Assembly: GCA_015523665.1 (NCBI GenBank)
Contig: WAJX01000258.1
Location: 1-13,228, forward strand
DNA length: 13,228 nt
DNA from: Ferroglobus sp.
Lineage (GTDB): Archaea; Halobacteriota; Archaeoglobi; Archaeoglobales; Archaeoglobaceae
Direction of reading: 5' to 3'
Shown: positions 7,194 through 13,228 of the stretch, piece after piece
How positions within the stretch are numbered: position 1 is the first letter of the stretch
Layout of the letters: every line of letters begins with the position of its first letter
The notes under the pieces: generated by a model
The model's input: only the letters and a program-made list of their open reading frames with translations
Told to the model about the DNA's origin: nothing
Databases searched by the model: none
Position numbers and translations under genes: made by a program

Positions 7194-7244
7194 TCACCTT
7201 CAGATAGTTTACTGAACATATTAAATATCTTGCCCTTATAATTA
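7194..7244 (-). promoter_or_regulatory. Promoter region and ribosome binding site of the regulator-M20 operon
   Basis: On the minus strand an AATTATAAG box (7236-7244) and an ATATTTAATATG box (7217-7228) are both candidate TATA elements in the 65-base gap after the flavoprotein gene. The ribosome binding site AAGGTGA lies at 7194-7200. With the first box the transcript would start near 7213 and keep the binding site. With the second it would start close to it. Confidence 0.4.
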
Positions 7245-7252
7245 ATAATTTC

Positions 7253-8443
7253 CTAAAATATCATATTTAAAATGGGGATTAAGAAATTGGCAAGCTTTAA
7301 CTTAATTGGTACTTTCCCCCTTATTATTAATTTCATATCCTTTTCATCGATTAATTTGAAGTATTTAATTAACTTGTCATCGTTTGAGGCTATTTTATCC
7401 CATAATTTCCTTATGAAGTATCCATTTTTCATAGTTTCAAACATAGCCTCTCTCCATCTCCTCTCATACTCACTTAAATCTATCTTCTCTTCCAGATGTT
7501 TAGTTATAACATCTCCAGCGATATCTCCAGCGAGCATTGAAGTGGGAATTCCTGCACCAACATGGCTTATAACCATGCTTGCGGAGTCTCCAATAAATAG
7601 TATGTTATCATAAACTGTTCTTTTTGGTAGATCTATTGGGACTATTGCTCCGATCTTTTCTACAATTTCAGCTTTTTTTAACATATAACTACTGTATTTA
7701 TATTCATTTATAAAGTAATTCAAAGCTTTATGGATATTATTCTCTTTTTCAGCGAATTTAAATCTAAAGCCGGTTCCTACATTAGCATAGCCATCTCCCT
7801 TTGGAATTATCCATGCATAAGCACCGGGAGAGATAACTTTACCTACATACATATAGATAACATCTTCATCTCCCTCAAATCCTCTCATTAGATATTGTTT
7901 TGCTGCTGAGAATTCATACCTAATTTTTAGCTTTTTAGCTATTCTGGAATTTGCTCCATCACTGGCAACTATTATTTTACTGTTAAATCTTTCAGAGTTT
8001 ACAAAAATTGCTCCATTAAAATCGAATCTCTTTCCGAGAATTAATTTATGTCCACTTTTTTTAGCAATCTCTTTTATCATCTCATCTCTCTTTATGACAT
8101 GCATTTCAAACTCTACATCAATCTCTCTTCCATTGGGTAGGATAAATTTTATAACTTTAGTTTTATTGCTTTCAAATTTTCTTGGAATCTCAAAAATTGA
8201 ATAATCATTTAATGAGAATAGATGTTTCATTTCCTTTTTTGTTGGGACTATCTCTCCGCATTCAACAGGATATCCAAGCTCTTTTTTCTTATCAATTCCA
8301 ATAACATCAAACTTTTTTGGTAAAGCGTTTAATGTAAAAGCTCCAGCAATACCAACACCAGCAACAACTACATCCACGTTTATGCTTGTATTGTCATTGT
8401 TGATTGTCATCAAATTATGCATCACATCTATAACATTCACCAT
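7253..8443 (-). CDS. Geranylgeranyl-reductase-family FAD-dependent oxidoreductase
   Basis: This flavoprotein of up to 396 residues has an N-terminal Rossmann motif, VAGVGIAGAF (27-36). It carries the family motif GYPVECGEIVP (57-67, with C62), a substrate-region motif PGAYAWIIPKGDGYANVGTG (206-225), and the FAD motif GDSASM followed by HVGAGIPTSMLAGDIAGD (285-311). The family saturates isoprenoid double bonds in archaeal membrane lipids, or in quinone tails, using reduced FAD. Archaea carry several paralogues, so the exact substrate is open. The first 23 residues precede the Rossmann strand. An internal ATG at codon 12 (8410) has GTGAT ten bases upstream and could be the true start, giving 385 residues. 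There is no signal peptide. The gene is divergent from the preQ0 operon across 49 bases, and the regulator-M20 pair follows on the same strand. Confidence 0.88.
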   Translation of the reverse strand: MVNVIDVMHNLMTINNDNTSINVDVVVAGVGIAGAFTLNALPKKFDVIGIDKKKELGYPVECGEIVPTKKEMKHLFSLNDYSIFEIPRKFESNKTKVIKFILPNGREIDVEFEMHVIKRDEMIKEIAKKSGHKLILGKRFDFNGAIFVNSERFNSKIIVASDGANSRIAKKLKIRYEFSAAKQYLMRGFEGDEDVIYMYVGKVISPGAYAWIIPKGDGYANVGTGFRFKFAEKENNIHKALNYFINEYKYSSYMLKKAEIVEKIGAIVPIDLPKRTVYDNILFIGDSASMVISHVGAGIPTSMLAGDIAGDVITKHLEEKIDLSEYERRWREAMFETMKNGYFIRKLWDKIASNDDKLIKYFKLIDEKDMKLIIRGKVPIKLKLANFLIPILNMIF

Positions 8444-8461
8444 TAATCTTAAACCATAGAT

Positions 8462-8470
8462 CTTTTAAAC
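8462..8470. promoter_or_regulatory. Near-symmetrical TATA-like box between divergent genes
   Basis: CTTTTAAAC reads as GTTTAAAAG on the other strand, so it could serve both directions. Its centre is about 27 bases before the GTG at 8493, the expected distance for a leaderless plus-strand transcript. On the minus strand the same distance gives a start near 8440, inside the first codon of the flavoprotein frame. That would favour its codon-12 start. A separate GTTTAAG box nearer the flavoprotein gene is an alternative for the minus strand. Confidence 0.45.
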
Positions 8471-8492
8471 TTTTACAATCAAGTTTTTAGTT

Positions 8493-8780
8493 GTGGAATG
8501 GAAGGATGTTTTTGAAAAGATATGCGTATCTTTTGATGCTTTAAAAGAAGTGTTAAAAGATCGTGGAGAGATAGTTGGAGAAAGTATAATCATATATGAT
8601 CCTCCTTTGAAGATAATAATTGAGAGGAAAAGAATATGCTTTGAAATGGATGAAGAGATGATTGCAATTCTGGATAATAATGGTATTTTGATTTTTGATG
8701 ACATAGCAAGAGATGAGATTGAGATGTGGTGTAAAGCCTTATCATCTCTTGGATTTAAGAGGTTTAGAATGAGGAGATAG
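8493..8780 (+). CDS. Small uncharacterised protein heading the queCED operon
   Basis: I do not recognise this 95-residue protein. It alternates helix and strand: a helix at about 1-24, strands near 32-37 (IIIYDP) and 40-51 (IIIERKRICFEM), a strand pair near 56-69 with an acidic loop, then an amphipathic helix at about 71-85 and a basic tail (FKRFRMRR). The fold would be small alpha/beta. Cysteines C11, C49 and C80 do not form a zinc motif. The start is GTG, the only start codon between the upstream in-frame stop at 8466 and the body of the gene. No Shine-Dalgarno sequence precedes it, and a TATA-like box sits about 27 bases upstream, so the message is probably leaderless. It ends two bases before queC, and its last codons supply queC's ribosome binding site, so a link to 7-deazaguanine metabolism is a reasonable guess only. 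Confidence 0.75.
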   Translation: MEWKDVFEKICVSFDALKEVLKDRGEIVGESIIIYDPPLKIIIERKRICFEMDEEMIAILDNNGILIFDDIARDEIEMWCKALSSLGFKRFRMRR

Positions 8781-8782
8781 GA

Positions 8783-9556
8783 ATGATGGATGAAATAAAA
8801 GTTAAGCTTGAAGTTGAAGGGATTAAAAAAGCCGTACTTATATTAAGTGGAGGAATTGACTCCTCAACCCTATTGTATTATCTCTTAAGCAATAATTATA
8901 GCATTCATTGTCTAACTTTTGATTACGGACAGAGACATAAGAGAGAGATCGAAGCAGCATCAAAGATAGTTGAGGAGGCTAAAAGACTTGGAGAGGTAAC
9001 TCATAAAATCGTTGATATAACTTCAATCCATAATTTAATATCTTCAGGAGCGTTAACTGGGAATAAAGATGTTCCAAAAGCCTTTTACACTGAAGAGATT
9101 CAAAAAATGACAATAGTGCCAAACAGAAATATGATCATGCTTTCAATAGCTGTGGGCTATGCTGTGAAAATCAATGCTAAAGATGTTTTCTATGCAGCAC
9201 ATAAAAGTGATTACAGCATTTATCCAGATTGTAGGAAGGAATTTATTAAGGCATTGGATACAGCAGTTTATTTAGGCAATCTTTGGAATCCAGTTGAGAT
9301 CAAAGCACCTTTTGTTGATATGACAAAAGATGAAATCATTAAACTTGGTTTGAAACTCGGAGTTCCGTATGAGTATACTTGGAGTTGTTATGAGGGCAAA
9401 GAAAGACCTTGCTTAAGTTGTGGAACTTGTTTAGAAAGAACTGAAGCGTTCCTTCTGAATAATGTGAAAGATCCCCTCTTAAGTGATGAAGAGTGGGAGG
9501 AAGCTGTTAGAATTTATAAAGAAAAAAAAGCGGAATATGAAGGCAGAGATAAGTGA
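8783..9556 (+). CDS. queC: 7-cyano-7-deazaguanine (preQ0) synthase QueC
   Basis: QueC converts 7-carboxy-7-deazaguanine to preQ0 with ATP and ammonia, the last step before preQ0 is inserted into archaeal tRNA at position 15 for archaeosine. The 257-residue protein shows the PP-loop SGGIDSS (22-28), DYGQRH (47-52), the VPNRNM segment (112-117) and AAHKSDYSIYPDCR (138-151). A four-cysteine zinc site near the C-terminus uses C202, C210, C213 and C216. A ribosome binding site, GAGGAGAT (8771-8778), precedes ATGATG at 8783; either ATG could be used. The gene follows the small unknown gene by two bases, and its 3' end overlaps queE by 20 bases, supporting a single transcript. Confidence 0.95.
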   Translation: MMDEIKVKLEVEGIKKAVLILSGGIDSSTLLYYLLSNNYSIHCLTFDYGQRHKREIEAASKIVEEAKRLGEVTHKIVDITSIHNLISSGALTGNKDVPKAFYTEEIQKMTIVPNRNMIMLSIAVGYAVKINAKDVFYAAHKSDYSIYPDCRKEFIKALDTAVYLGNLWNPVEIKAPFVDMTKDEIIKLGLKLGVPYEYTWSCYEGKERPCLSCGTCLERTEAFLLNNVKDPLLSDEEWEEAVRIYKEKKAEYEGRDK

Positions 9557-10214
9557 GATATTTTATTCGATACAAGGTGAAGGAATCTTAGCTGGAGTTC
9601 GTCAGCTCTTCATAAGATTTAGAGGTTGTAATTTGGATTGCTACTATTGTGACACAACTTACAATGAAAACTGCATCGATTATACTTCAGGAAAGGAGGT
9701 TAAAAATCCAGTTGAGAGGGATTACATTCAGAAAATTATAGATAACTCGGAAAGAATACATTCTGTCACATTTACTGGTGGAGAACCGATGTTATATGAT
9801 GATTTCATCTCATCTCTAAATAAAACAAAGAAATTCTATTTAGAATCAAATATGACACTACCAGAAAGAGCAAAACAATTCAAGTTTTTCGACTTTATTG
9901 CTGGCGATCTTAAGCTTAGAAATGTAACATCAAAAAACTATAACGAACTCTATGAGAGGACGATCAAATGTTTTAAAATTCTCAGGAATACGAGGAGAAG
10001 GTTGACATTTTGTAAAATCGTACTGCCTCAAAAATTTGATATTCATGAAGTTTCTGAGCTAGCGAAGGGTATTGAGGATTATGTTCATTCTTTTGTTCTT
10101 CAGCCTGTCTTTGGAGTTTGGACGGAAAATATTTTAAAACTTCAGGAGATGATGTTGGAATTCAAAGATACTAGAATTATTCCGCAGATTCACAAATACT
10201 TGGGGGTGAGGTAA
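9537..10214 (+). CDS. queE: 7-carboxy-7-deazaguanine synthase QueE (radical SAM)
   Basis: QueE is a radical SAM enzyme that contracts the ring of 6-carboxy-5,6,7,8-tetrahydropterin to 7-carboxy-7-deazaguanine. From the ATG at 9537 it has 225 residues. It shows EIFYSIQGEG near the start (7-16), the cluster motif C31-x3-C35-x2-C38 followed by DT, and TGGEP (80-84). I chose this start because homologues begin a few residues before the QGEG motif. The same frame stays open upstream to an ATG at 9483, but those extra 18 residues are lysine-rich and lie wholly inside queC. The true start overlaps the queC end by 20 bases. The stop codon's last base is the first base of queD. Ammonia and SAM are the usual cofactors of the family. 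Confidence 0.93.
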   Translation: MKAEISEIFYSIQGEGILAGVRQLFIRFRGCNLDCYYCDTTYNENCIDYTSGKEVKNPVERDYIQKIIDNSERIHSVTFTGGEPMLYDDFISSLNKTKKFYLESNMTLPERAKQFKFFDFIAGDLKLRNVTSKNYNELYERTIKCFKILRNTRRRLTFCKIVLPQKFDIHEVSELAKGIEDYVHSFVLQPVFGVWTENILKLQEMMLEFKDTRIIPQIHKYLGVR

Positions 10215-10561
10215 TGAGAGTTGGTGTTTCTGAAAAATTCAGTTCAGCACATTACATTCCAGGACATTGGAAATGTGGAGAAATACATGGACATAATTTT
10301 AAAGTTGAGGTTGAAGTGGAAGGAGAGCTAAAGAACGGGATGGTAATAGATTTTTATGACCTCAAAAAGGAATTAAAGGAAGTTTTAAAAGAGTTTGATC
10401 ACAAACTCATAAACAACGTTATTGAAAATCCAACTTCGGAAAATATATGTATTGAGATATTTAACAGATTGAAAGAGAGAGGATTAAACATCGTAAAAGT
10501 TAGGGTTTATGAGAGTGATGACAAGTGGGCCGAACTGAGAAAGGATGATTTAAATAGGTAA
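10214..10561 (+). CDS. queD: 6-carboxy-5,6,7,8-tetrahydropterin synthase QueD
   Basis: QueD converts dihydroneopterin triphosphate to 6-carboxytetrahydropterin, the substrate of QueE. The 115-residue protein matches the 6-pyruvoyltetrahydropterin synthase fold in size. Zinc ligands H13, H25 and H27 are present, with the nucleophile C21 in the QueD-type CxxxHGH motif, D62-H63, PTSEN (73-77) and E100. The Cys rather than Glu before HGH separates it from PTPS-III folate-type paralogues. GGGGTGA lies just before the ATG at 10214, which overlaps the queE stop by one base. It is the last gene of the operon. The GTP cyclohydrolase that feeds it is not in the window. Confidence 0.94.
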   Translation: MRVGVSEKFSSAHYIPGHWKCGEIHGHNFKVEVEVEGELKNGMVIDFYDLKKELKEVLKEFDHKLINNVIENPTSENICIEIFNRLKERGLNIVKVRVYESDDKWAELRKDDLNR

Positions 10562-10630
10562 TATTAGTATATTTTATAATATATATGATATAACTTTATC
10601 TCTCATTTAAATTAAATTTTTAGTGTTTAA
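10562..10630. terminator. AT-rich convergent spacer with probable terminators
   Basis: This 69-base gap lies between the ends of queD (plus) and the soluble split-barrel gene (minus). It holds alternating TATA stretches and T-runs, including AAATTTTTAG near 10615-10623, that could end transcription from queD. No RNA gene or hairpin is evident. Confidence 0.35.
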
Positions 10631-11074
10631 TTAAAGCTTCACTCTAAAACTCTTAAAATGAGGACCTCTCCAATAACTTACTTTCTCTATCCTTATCTCA
10701 ACTAAGACGTCTCCTCCCTCTTCAAACTCTATAAATTCAGAGTATTTTGACTTGAAGAGTTCATAAATAGTATAGATATCGTGATATTCATCCAATTCAA
10801 CCTCACCCGGGAGATAAATTTTTGCAAAACCTGATACCATCGCCCCCTCGTTATTGAATGGGTCATTATCATCTCTGACATCAACAACCAAGCTAACTTT
10901 GGGATCTCTCATGATATTTTTTATTTTTCGAGAGGAGAAATCAGACATGAAATAAAGCGATTCTCTTTGATCGTATGTGAAGAATATAGGCGCTATGTGT
11001 GGATAATCTCCCCTTGTGCATAGATATCCAAAGTAATTTGTATTTAACAAAACTCTCACTTCATATGGTAACAT
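10631..11074 (-). CDS. Soluble split-barrel (pyridoxamine 5'-phosphate oxidase-like) protein
   Basis: This 147-residue protein has the pattern of the FMN-binding split-barrel superfamily. It begins with a helix and the strand NTNYFGYLCTRGDYPHIAPI (11-30), then FFTYDQRESLYFMSDFSSRKIKNI (31-54), the central strand-loop SLVVDVRDD (61-69), and GAMVSGFAKIY (77-87). It ends with VEIRIEKVSYWRGPHF (125-140). Members bind FMN, F420 or heme and reduce or shelter various substrates; the cofactor here is not readable. It is a close structural echo of the C-terminal domain of the neighbouring membrane protein (RD...VSG.AKIY...YWRG), so the two are tandem paralogues. It starts six bases after that gene's stop, and GTGAT of the preceding stop region serves as its ribosome binding site. 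Confidence 0.85.
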   Translation of the reverse strand: MLPYEVRVLLNTNYFGYLCTRGDYPHIAPIFFTYDQRESLYFMSDFSSRKIKNIMRDPKVSLVVDVRDDNDPFNNEGAMVSGFAKIYLPGEVELDEYHDIYTIYELFKSKYSEFIEFEEGGDVLVEIRIEKVSYWRGPHFKSFRVKL

Positions 11075-11080
11075 AATTCA

Positions 11081-12286
11081 TCACAATCCTATTTTTATTC
11101 TTCTTACCCCCCTCCAATAAATTACCCTCTCTGGCTGAATTTCGATAGGTATTCTTTTTAACATCGGAGTCAATCTCCACGCTACAGGCAATTCTTCCTT
11201 TCTTTTACTATAGGCTGATATATATTGTTTGTATTTCTGCATAAACAAGTTCCTAACTTTAATGAGCTTGAAGATATTTGGGAGGAAATTATGAAGATCG
11301 TAATACTTAGCCTTACCTACAATAAGGACAGCTTTATTGCCAAAGAAATCCTTTGGATCTCTTTCGTCAATAAGAACTGCTATTCTGTTATTTCTTTTAA
11401 TAAATTTAAACTTTTTACTGGCTTTAGATGTTACGAAGTACACATTCCTACCATCAAAGACTTGAACAACTGGAGTTATATGTGGGAAAAGATCTCCTTC
11501 ATGACCAACGTATGCAAACTTGGCTTTTTCTAGTAACTCAGCTATATCTGGTGGTAGCCATGGAACCTTCCTTATTAGAGATATGGAAAGTAAGGAGAGA
11601 GAAGATAGGAAGATGGGGTAAACGATTACAAAGAAAGTTAAGTATTTATCAGGTGAGAGAACTGGAAATAGCAAAAAAGCGGTTAAACCGTATGCCACAC
11701 CCCTCCTATCCATTCTCTCCATAGCTTTTAAATCGTTAAGTAATGTATGCTCCAGTCCCTTTCTTCTTTTAGAAGCTTTGTATAGCTTAACAGAACGAAT
11801 GAAACAAAGAATATAGACCCATAGTCCTATACCAGCTCTATAAGCTACATCCCAAATTAGAATTAATGCAAAAGCTATAACAATTGGTTTATGCTGGAGG
11901 TAATAACCTAATAAAAAGGGGTTGAAATAATATAGATAAATTGTGACAAAGATAAAAATGCCCAAGCCCACAAACAACTCTGGATGTCTGGGATTAAACA
12001 TCAAGTTCTTATATCTCTCTATAATGTCATTTTCTATCTCACTAAGAGAGGGACGAAAACTTCTGAGAGTTGGGGCGATAGTTAAAGTCAATCTACTCCA
12101 GATAGCTACTACTAAGATAGTTAAACTTCCCATTATCAAGGAACGAGGAGGTAAGGAGTATATTATGGAGATTGAGATACCTACTAAGAGCATTAAAAGT
12201 AATTGGAAGATTGTAACGTAATCTCCCTTCAAGAGAGAGAACGGTGGAATTTTTTCGACGATAAGTTCGTAAATCCACTTGTCCAT
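11081..12286 (-). CDS. Multi-span membrane protein fused to a split-barrel flavin-type domain
   Basis: This is a 401-residue two-part protein. Residues 1-240 hold about six hydrophobic segments (roughly 24-43, 50-70, 104-120, 133-149, 197-211 and 214-237) with a cationic loop between them (164-195). Residues from about 248 form a split-barrel domain like the soluble neighbour: AKFAYVGHEGDLFPHITPVVQVF (255-277), FVTSKASKKFKFIKRN (284-299), VLIDERDPKDFFGNKAVLIVGKAKYY (304-329), and YWRG (390-393). I know of no named protein with this arrangement. A flavin or F420 domain tethered to the membrane would suit a membrane redox or lipid/quinone-linked task, but that is inference. The start has AGGTG five bases before the ATG. 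It is the first gene of a two-gene unit with the soluble paralogue. Confidence 0.8.
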   Translation of the reverse strand: MDKWIYELIVEKIPPFSLLKGDYVTIFQLLLMLLVGISISIIYSLPPRSLIMGSLTILVVAIWSRLTLTIAPTLRSFRPSLSEIENDIIERYKNLMFNPRHPELFVGLGIFIFVTIYLYYFNPFLLGYYLQHKPIVIAFALILIWDVAYRAGIGLWVYILCFIRSVKLYKASKRRKGLEHTLLNDLKAMERMDRRGVAYGLTAFLLFPVLSPDKYLTFFVIVYPIFLSSLSLLSISLIRKVPWLPPDIAELLEKAKFAYVGHEGDLFPHITPVVQVFDGRNVYFVTSKASKKFKFIKRNNRIAVLIDERDPKDFFGNKAVLIVGKAKYYDLHNFLPNIFKLIKVRNLFMQKYKQYISAYSKRKEELPVAWRLTPMLKRIPIEIQPERVIYWRGVRRIKIGL

Positions 12287-12609
12287 CTAAACACCTGAAT
12301 AATTTTAAAAGTTCAGATTTTTAGAATTTATTTCATCTTAATTTTTTATTTTAAATTTTTATGTTTTTTATAAATTAAATTAGTACGATATGTGAAAATA
12401 AAGAGCATTTAGATATAAGTGTAAATTATTGTTAAACAAAAATCTTTAGGAAATGAAAATAAAATAAAAATAAATAAAATACTAAAAAGGGAAATTAAGA
12501 TATAGATGCAGAACTATTTGAGCTAAATCATCCACTTCAAATAAATTTGGGGATTGTTACTGTTGAATAGAATTCTTTTTAATCAAATTACAAAGATTAG
12601 GTAATATCC
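12287..12609. other. AT-rich gene-free divergent spacer
   Basis: The 323 bases between divergent genes are very AT-rich. They include a run of A-rich motifs (ATAAAATAAAAATAAATAAAAT near 12460-12480) and T-runs near 12335-12370. I looked for tRNA cloverleaf arms, C/D-box motifs and small reading frames on both strands and found none worth calling. TATA-like stretches for the minus-strand membrane gene are present but not unique. Confidence 0.6.
12575..12604 (+). promoter_or_regulatory. TATA-like box and ribosome binding site of the SPOUT methyltransferase gene
   Basis: CTTTTTAATC (12575-12584) lies about 30 bases before the ATG at 12610 and is a candidate TATA element. AGGTAA (12599-12604) is a modest Shine-Dalgarno match five bases before the ATG. 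A transcript starting near 12606 would lack the binding site, so another upstream box may be used instead. Confidence 0.35.
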
Positions 12610-13228
12610 ATGGAAGTTGCAATTCCTTCATCTCTATTGATAAACGAAAATGATGAAAAGCTTAGGACATATAAAATTGGAACTATAGCAAGAGCTTTAG
12701 CAATTTTTAGAGTTAAAAAAATATATATTTACAGAGATCCAGCTTTGGATGAAAGTGAGTTTATCGAAGAGATCCTTAGGTATCTTGAAACTCCTCAGTA
12801 TCTTAGAAAATATCTCTTTCCAATTAAGGAGAGTCTTAGATATGTGGGAGTTCTTCCACCCTTAAAAATACCATCTCATAAGCCGAAACATTTAAAAGTC
12901 GGTGAGGTTAGGGAAGGAGTCATAAGAAAAGTTGCCCCTGACGGAACGCTATGGGCTGATGTAGGTTTAGATGCCCTAGCTCTCTTCAAAGGAAAAGCTA
13001 AGAAGGGGGCTCGCGTAACCGTCAGGATCTCTTCGATGAAGCCGTTGGTGGTTGAAGAGGTGGAGCCAAACGAGTATAACGAATATTGGGGATATAAGGT
13101 TGAAAGAACAAAACTTGAGAAAATAATCAATAAAGAGAATGCGGTAATAATGTCTAGAAGGTGTGGAATTCCAAAATTAGAGGAAGTGATGGATGTGAAA
13201 GATCCCTTACTAATATTTGGTAGTCCAA
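12610..13228 (+). CDS. Putative SPOUT-class RNA uridine methyltransferase (5' part)
   Basis: This frame is open from the ATG at 12610 to the window edge (206 codons shown). It matches the archaeal SPOUT methyltransferase family often annotated as putative RNA uridine N3-methyltransferase (COG2106). The N-terminus MEVAIPSSLL and the segment GTIARALAIFRVKKIYIYRD (24-43) are SPOUT-like. After TPQYLRKYLFP (61-71), an OB-fold-like insert spans about 92-150 (LKVGEVREGVIRKV, VGLDALALFKGKAKKGARVTVRI). The last residues, LLIFGSP, reach the start of the SAM-binding knot; the rest lies outside. Homologues are single-domain proteins of about 260-280 residues. In many euryarchaea this gene comes just before the L3 ribosomal protein operon. 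Confidence 0.85.
   Translation, partial: MEVAIPSSLLINENDEKLRTYKIGTIARALAIFRVKKIYIYRDPALDESEFIEEILRYLETPQYLRKYLFPIKESLRYVGVLPPLKIPSHKPKHLKVGEVREGVIRKVAPDGTLWADVGLDALALFKGKAKKGARVTVRISSMKPLVVEEVEPNEYNEYWGYKVERTKLEKIINKENAVIMSRRCGIPKLEEVMDVKDPLLIFGSP

Noticed and set aside
9483..9536. Longer N-terminus for QueE
   Set aside because: The extra 18 residues are lysine-rich, lie inside queC and are not expected in the family. The ATG at 9537 places QGEG at the usual distance.
11428..11724. Plus-strand frames antisense to the membrane split-barrel gene
   Set aside because: Two overlapping frames exist, neither with a motif. The minus-strand frame has a clear domain and a ribosome binding site.
12460..12480. 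A-rich repeated motif suggesting a CRISPR leader or a repeat
   Set aside because: It is a low-complexity run with no regular repeat-spacer unit.
12287..12609. Possible small RNA or C/D-box RNA in the long spacer
   Set aside because: No pair of proper C and D boxes or a stable stem was found. The GATGATT on the minus strand near 12530 lacks partners.

Overview
The window looks like part of a chromosome from a low-GC (about one third GC by eye) archaeon, probably a thermophilic euryarchaeote. The support is TATA-like boxes about 25 bases before starts, GGAGGTGA-type ribosome binding sites, heavy AGA/AGG arginine codon use, a DacZ-type diadenylate cyclase, a geranylgeranyl-reductase-family flavoprotein, a preQ0 operon (archaeosine pathway) and an archaeal-type SPOUT RNA methyltransferase. 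A membrane quinone/cytochrome c module suggests anaerobic respiration, as in Archaeoglobales or similar lineages. I cannot place the organism more finely, and that lineage is a guess.

Layout. Left (155-2135, minus): a two-gene unit, diadenylate cyclase then an ArsA/Get3-family ATPase. A 203-base AT-rich divergent spacer follows. Next (2339-5421, plus) is a three-gene respiratory operon: an exported, membrane-anchored hexaheme cytochrome c, a Tat-exported protein with sixteen cysteines for four [4Fe-4S] clusters, and a ten-helix NrfD/DsrP-type quinone-interacting protein. Together they resemble DsrJOP-like or Qrc-like modules, but no molybdopterin or Hdr-like catalytic subunit is adjacent. Convergent to it (5506-8443, minus) lie an M20 metallopeptidase, a translationally coupled winged-helix regulator and, upstream, a geranylgeranyl-reductase-family flavoprotein.

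Centre-right (8493-10561, plus): a small unknown protein followed by queC, queE and queD, which make preQ0, the 7-deazaguanine precursor of archaeosine in tRNA. Their starts and stops abut or overlap, so they look like one transcript. Convergent to this (10631-12286, minus) is a pair of related flavin-type split-barrel proteins: one soluble, the other fused behind about six membrane helices. After a 323-base AT-rich gap, a SPOUT RNA methyltransferase begins at 12610 and runs off the right edge. In many euryarchaea this gene sits just before the ribosomal protein L3 operon.

There are no insertion sequences, CRISPR arrays, tRNA or rRNA genes that I can recognise, and no signs of recent transfer. 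The most interesting items are the catalytic-subunit-free cytochrome/FeS/NrfD module with its mosaic cytochrome, the membrane-fused split-barrel pair, the DacZ-ArsA pairing, and the uncharacterised first gene of the queCED operon.
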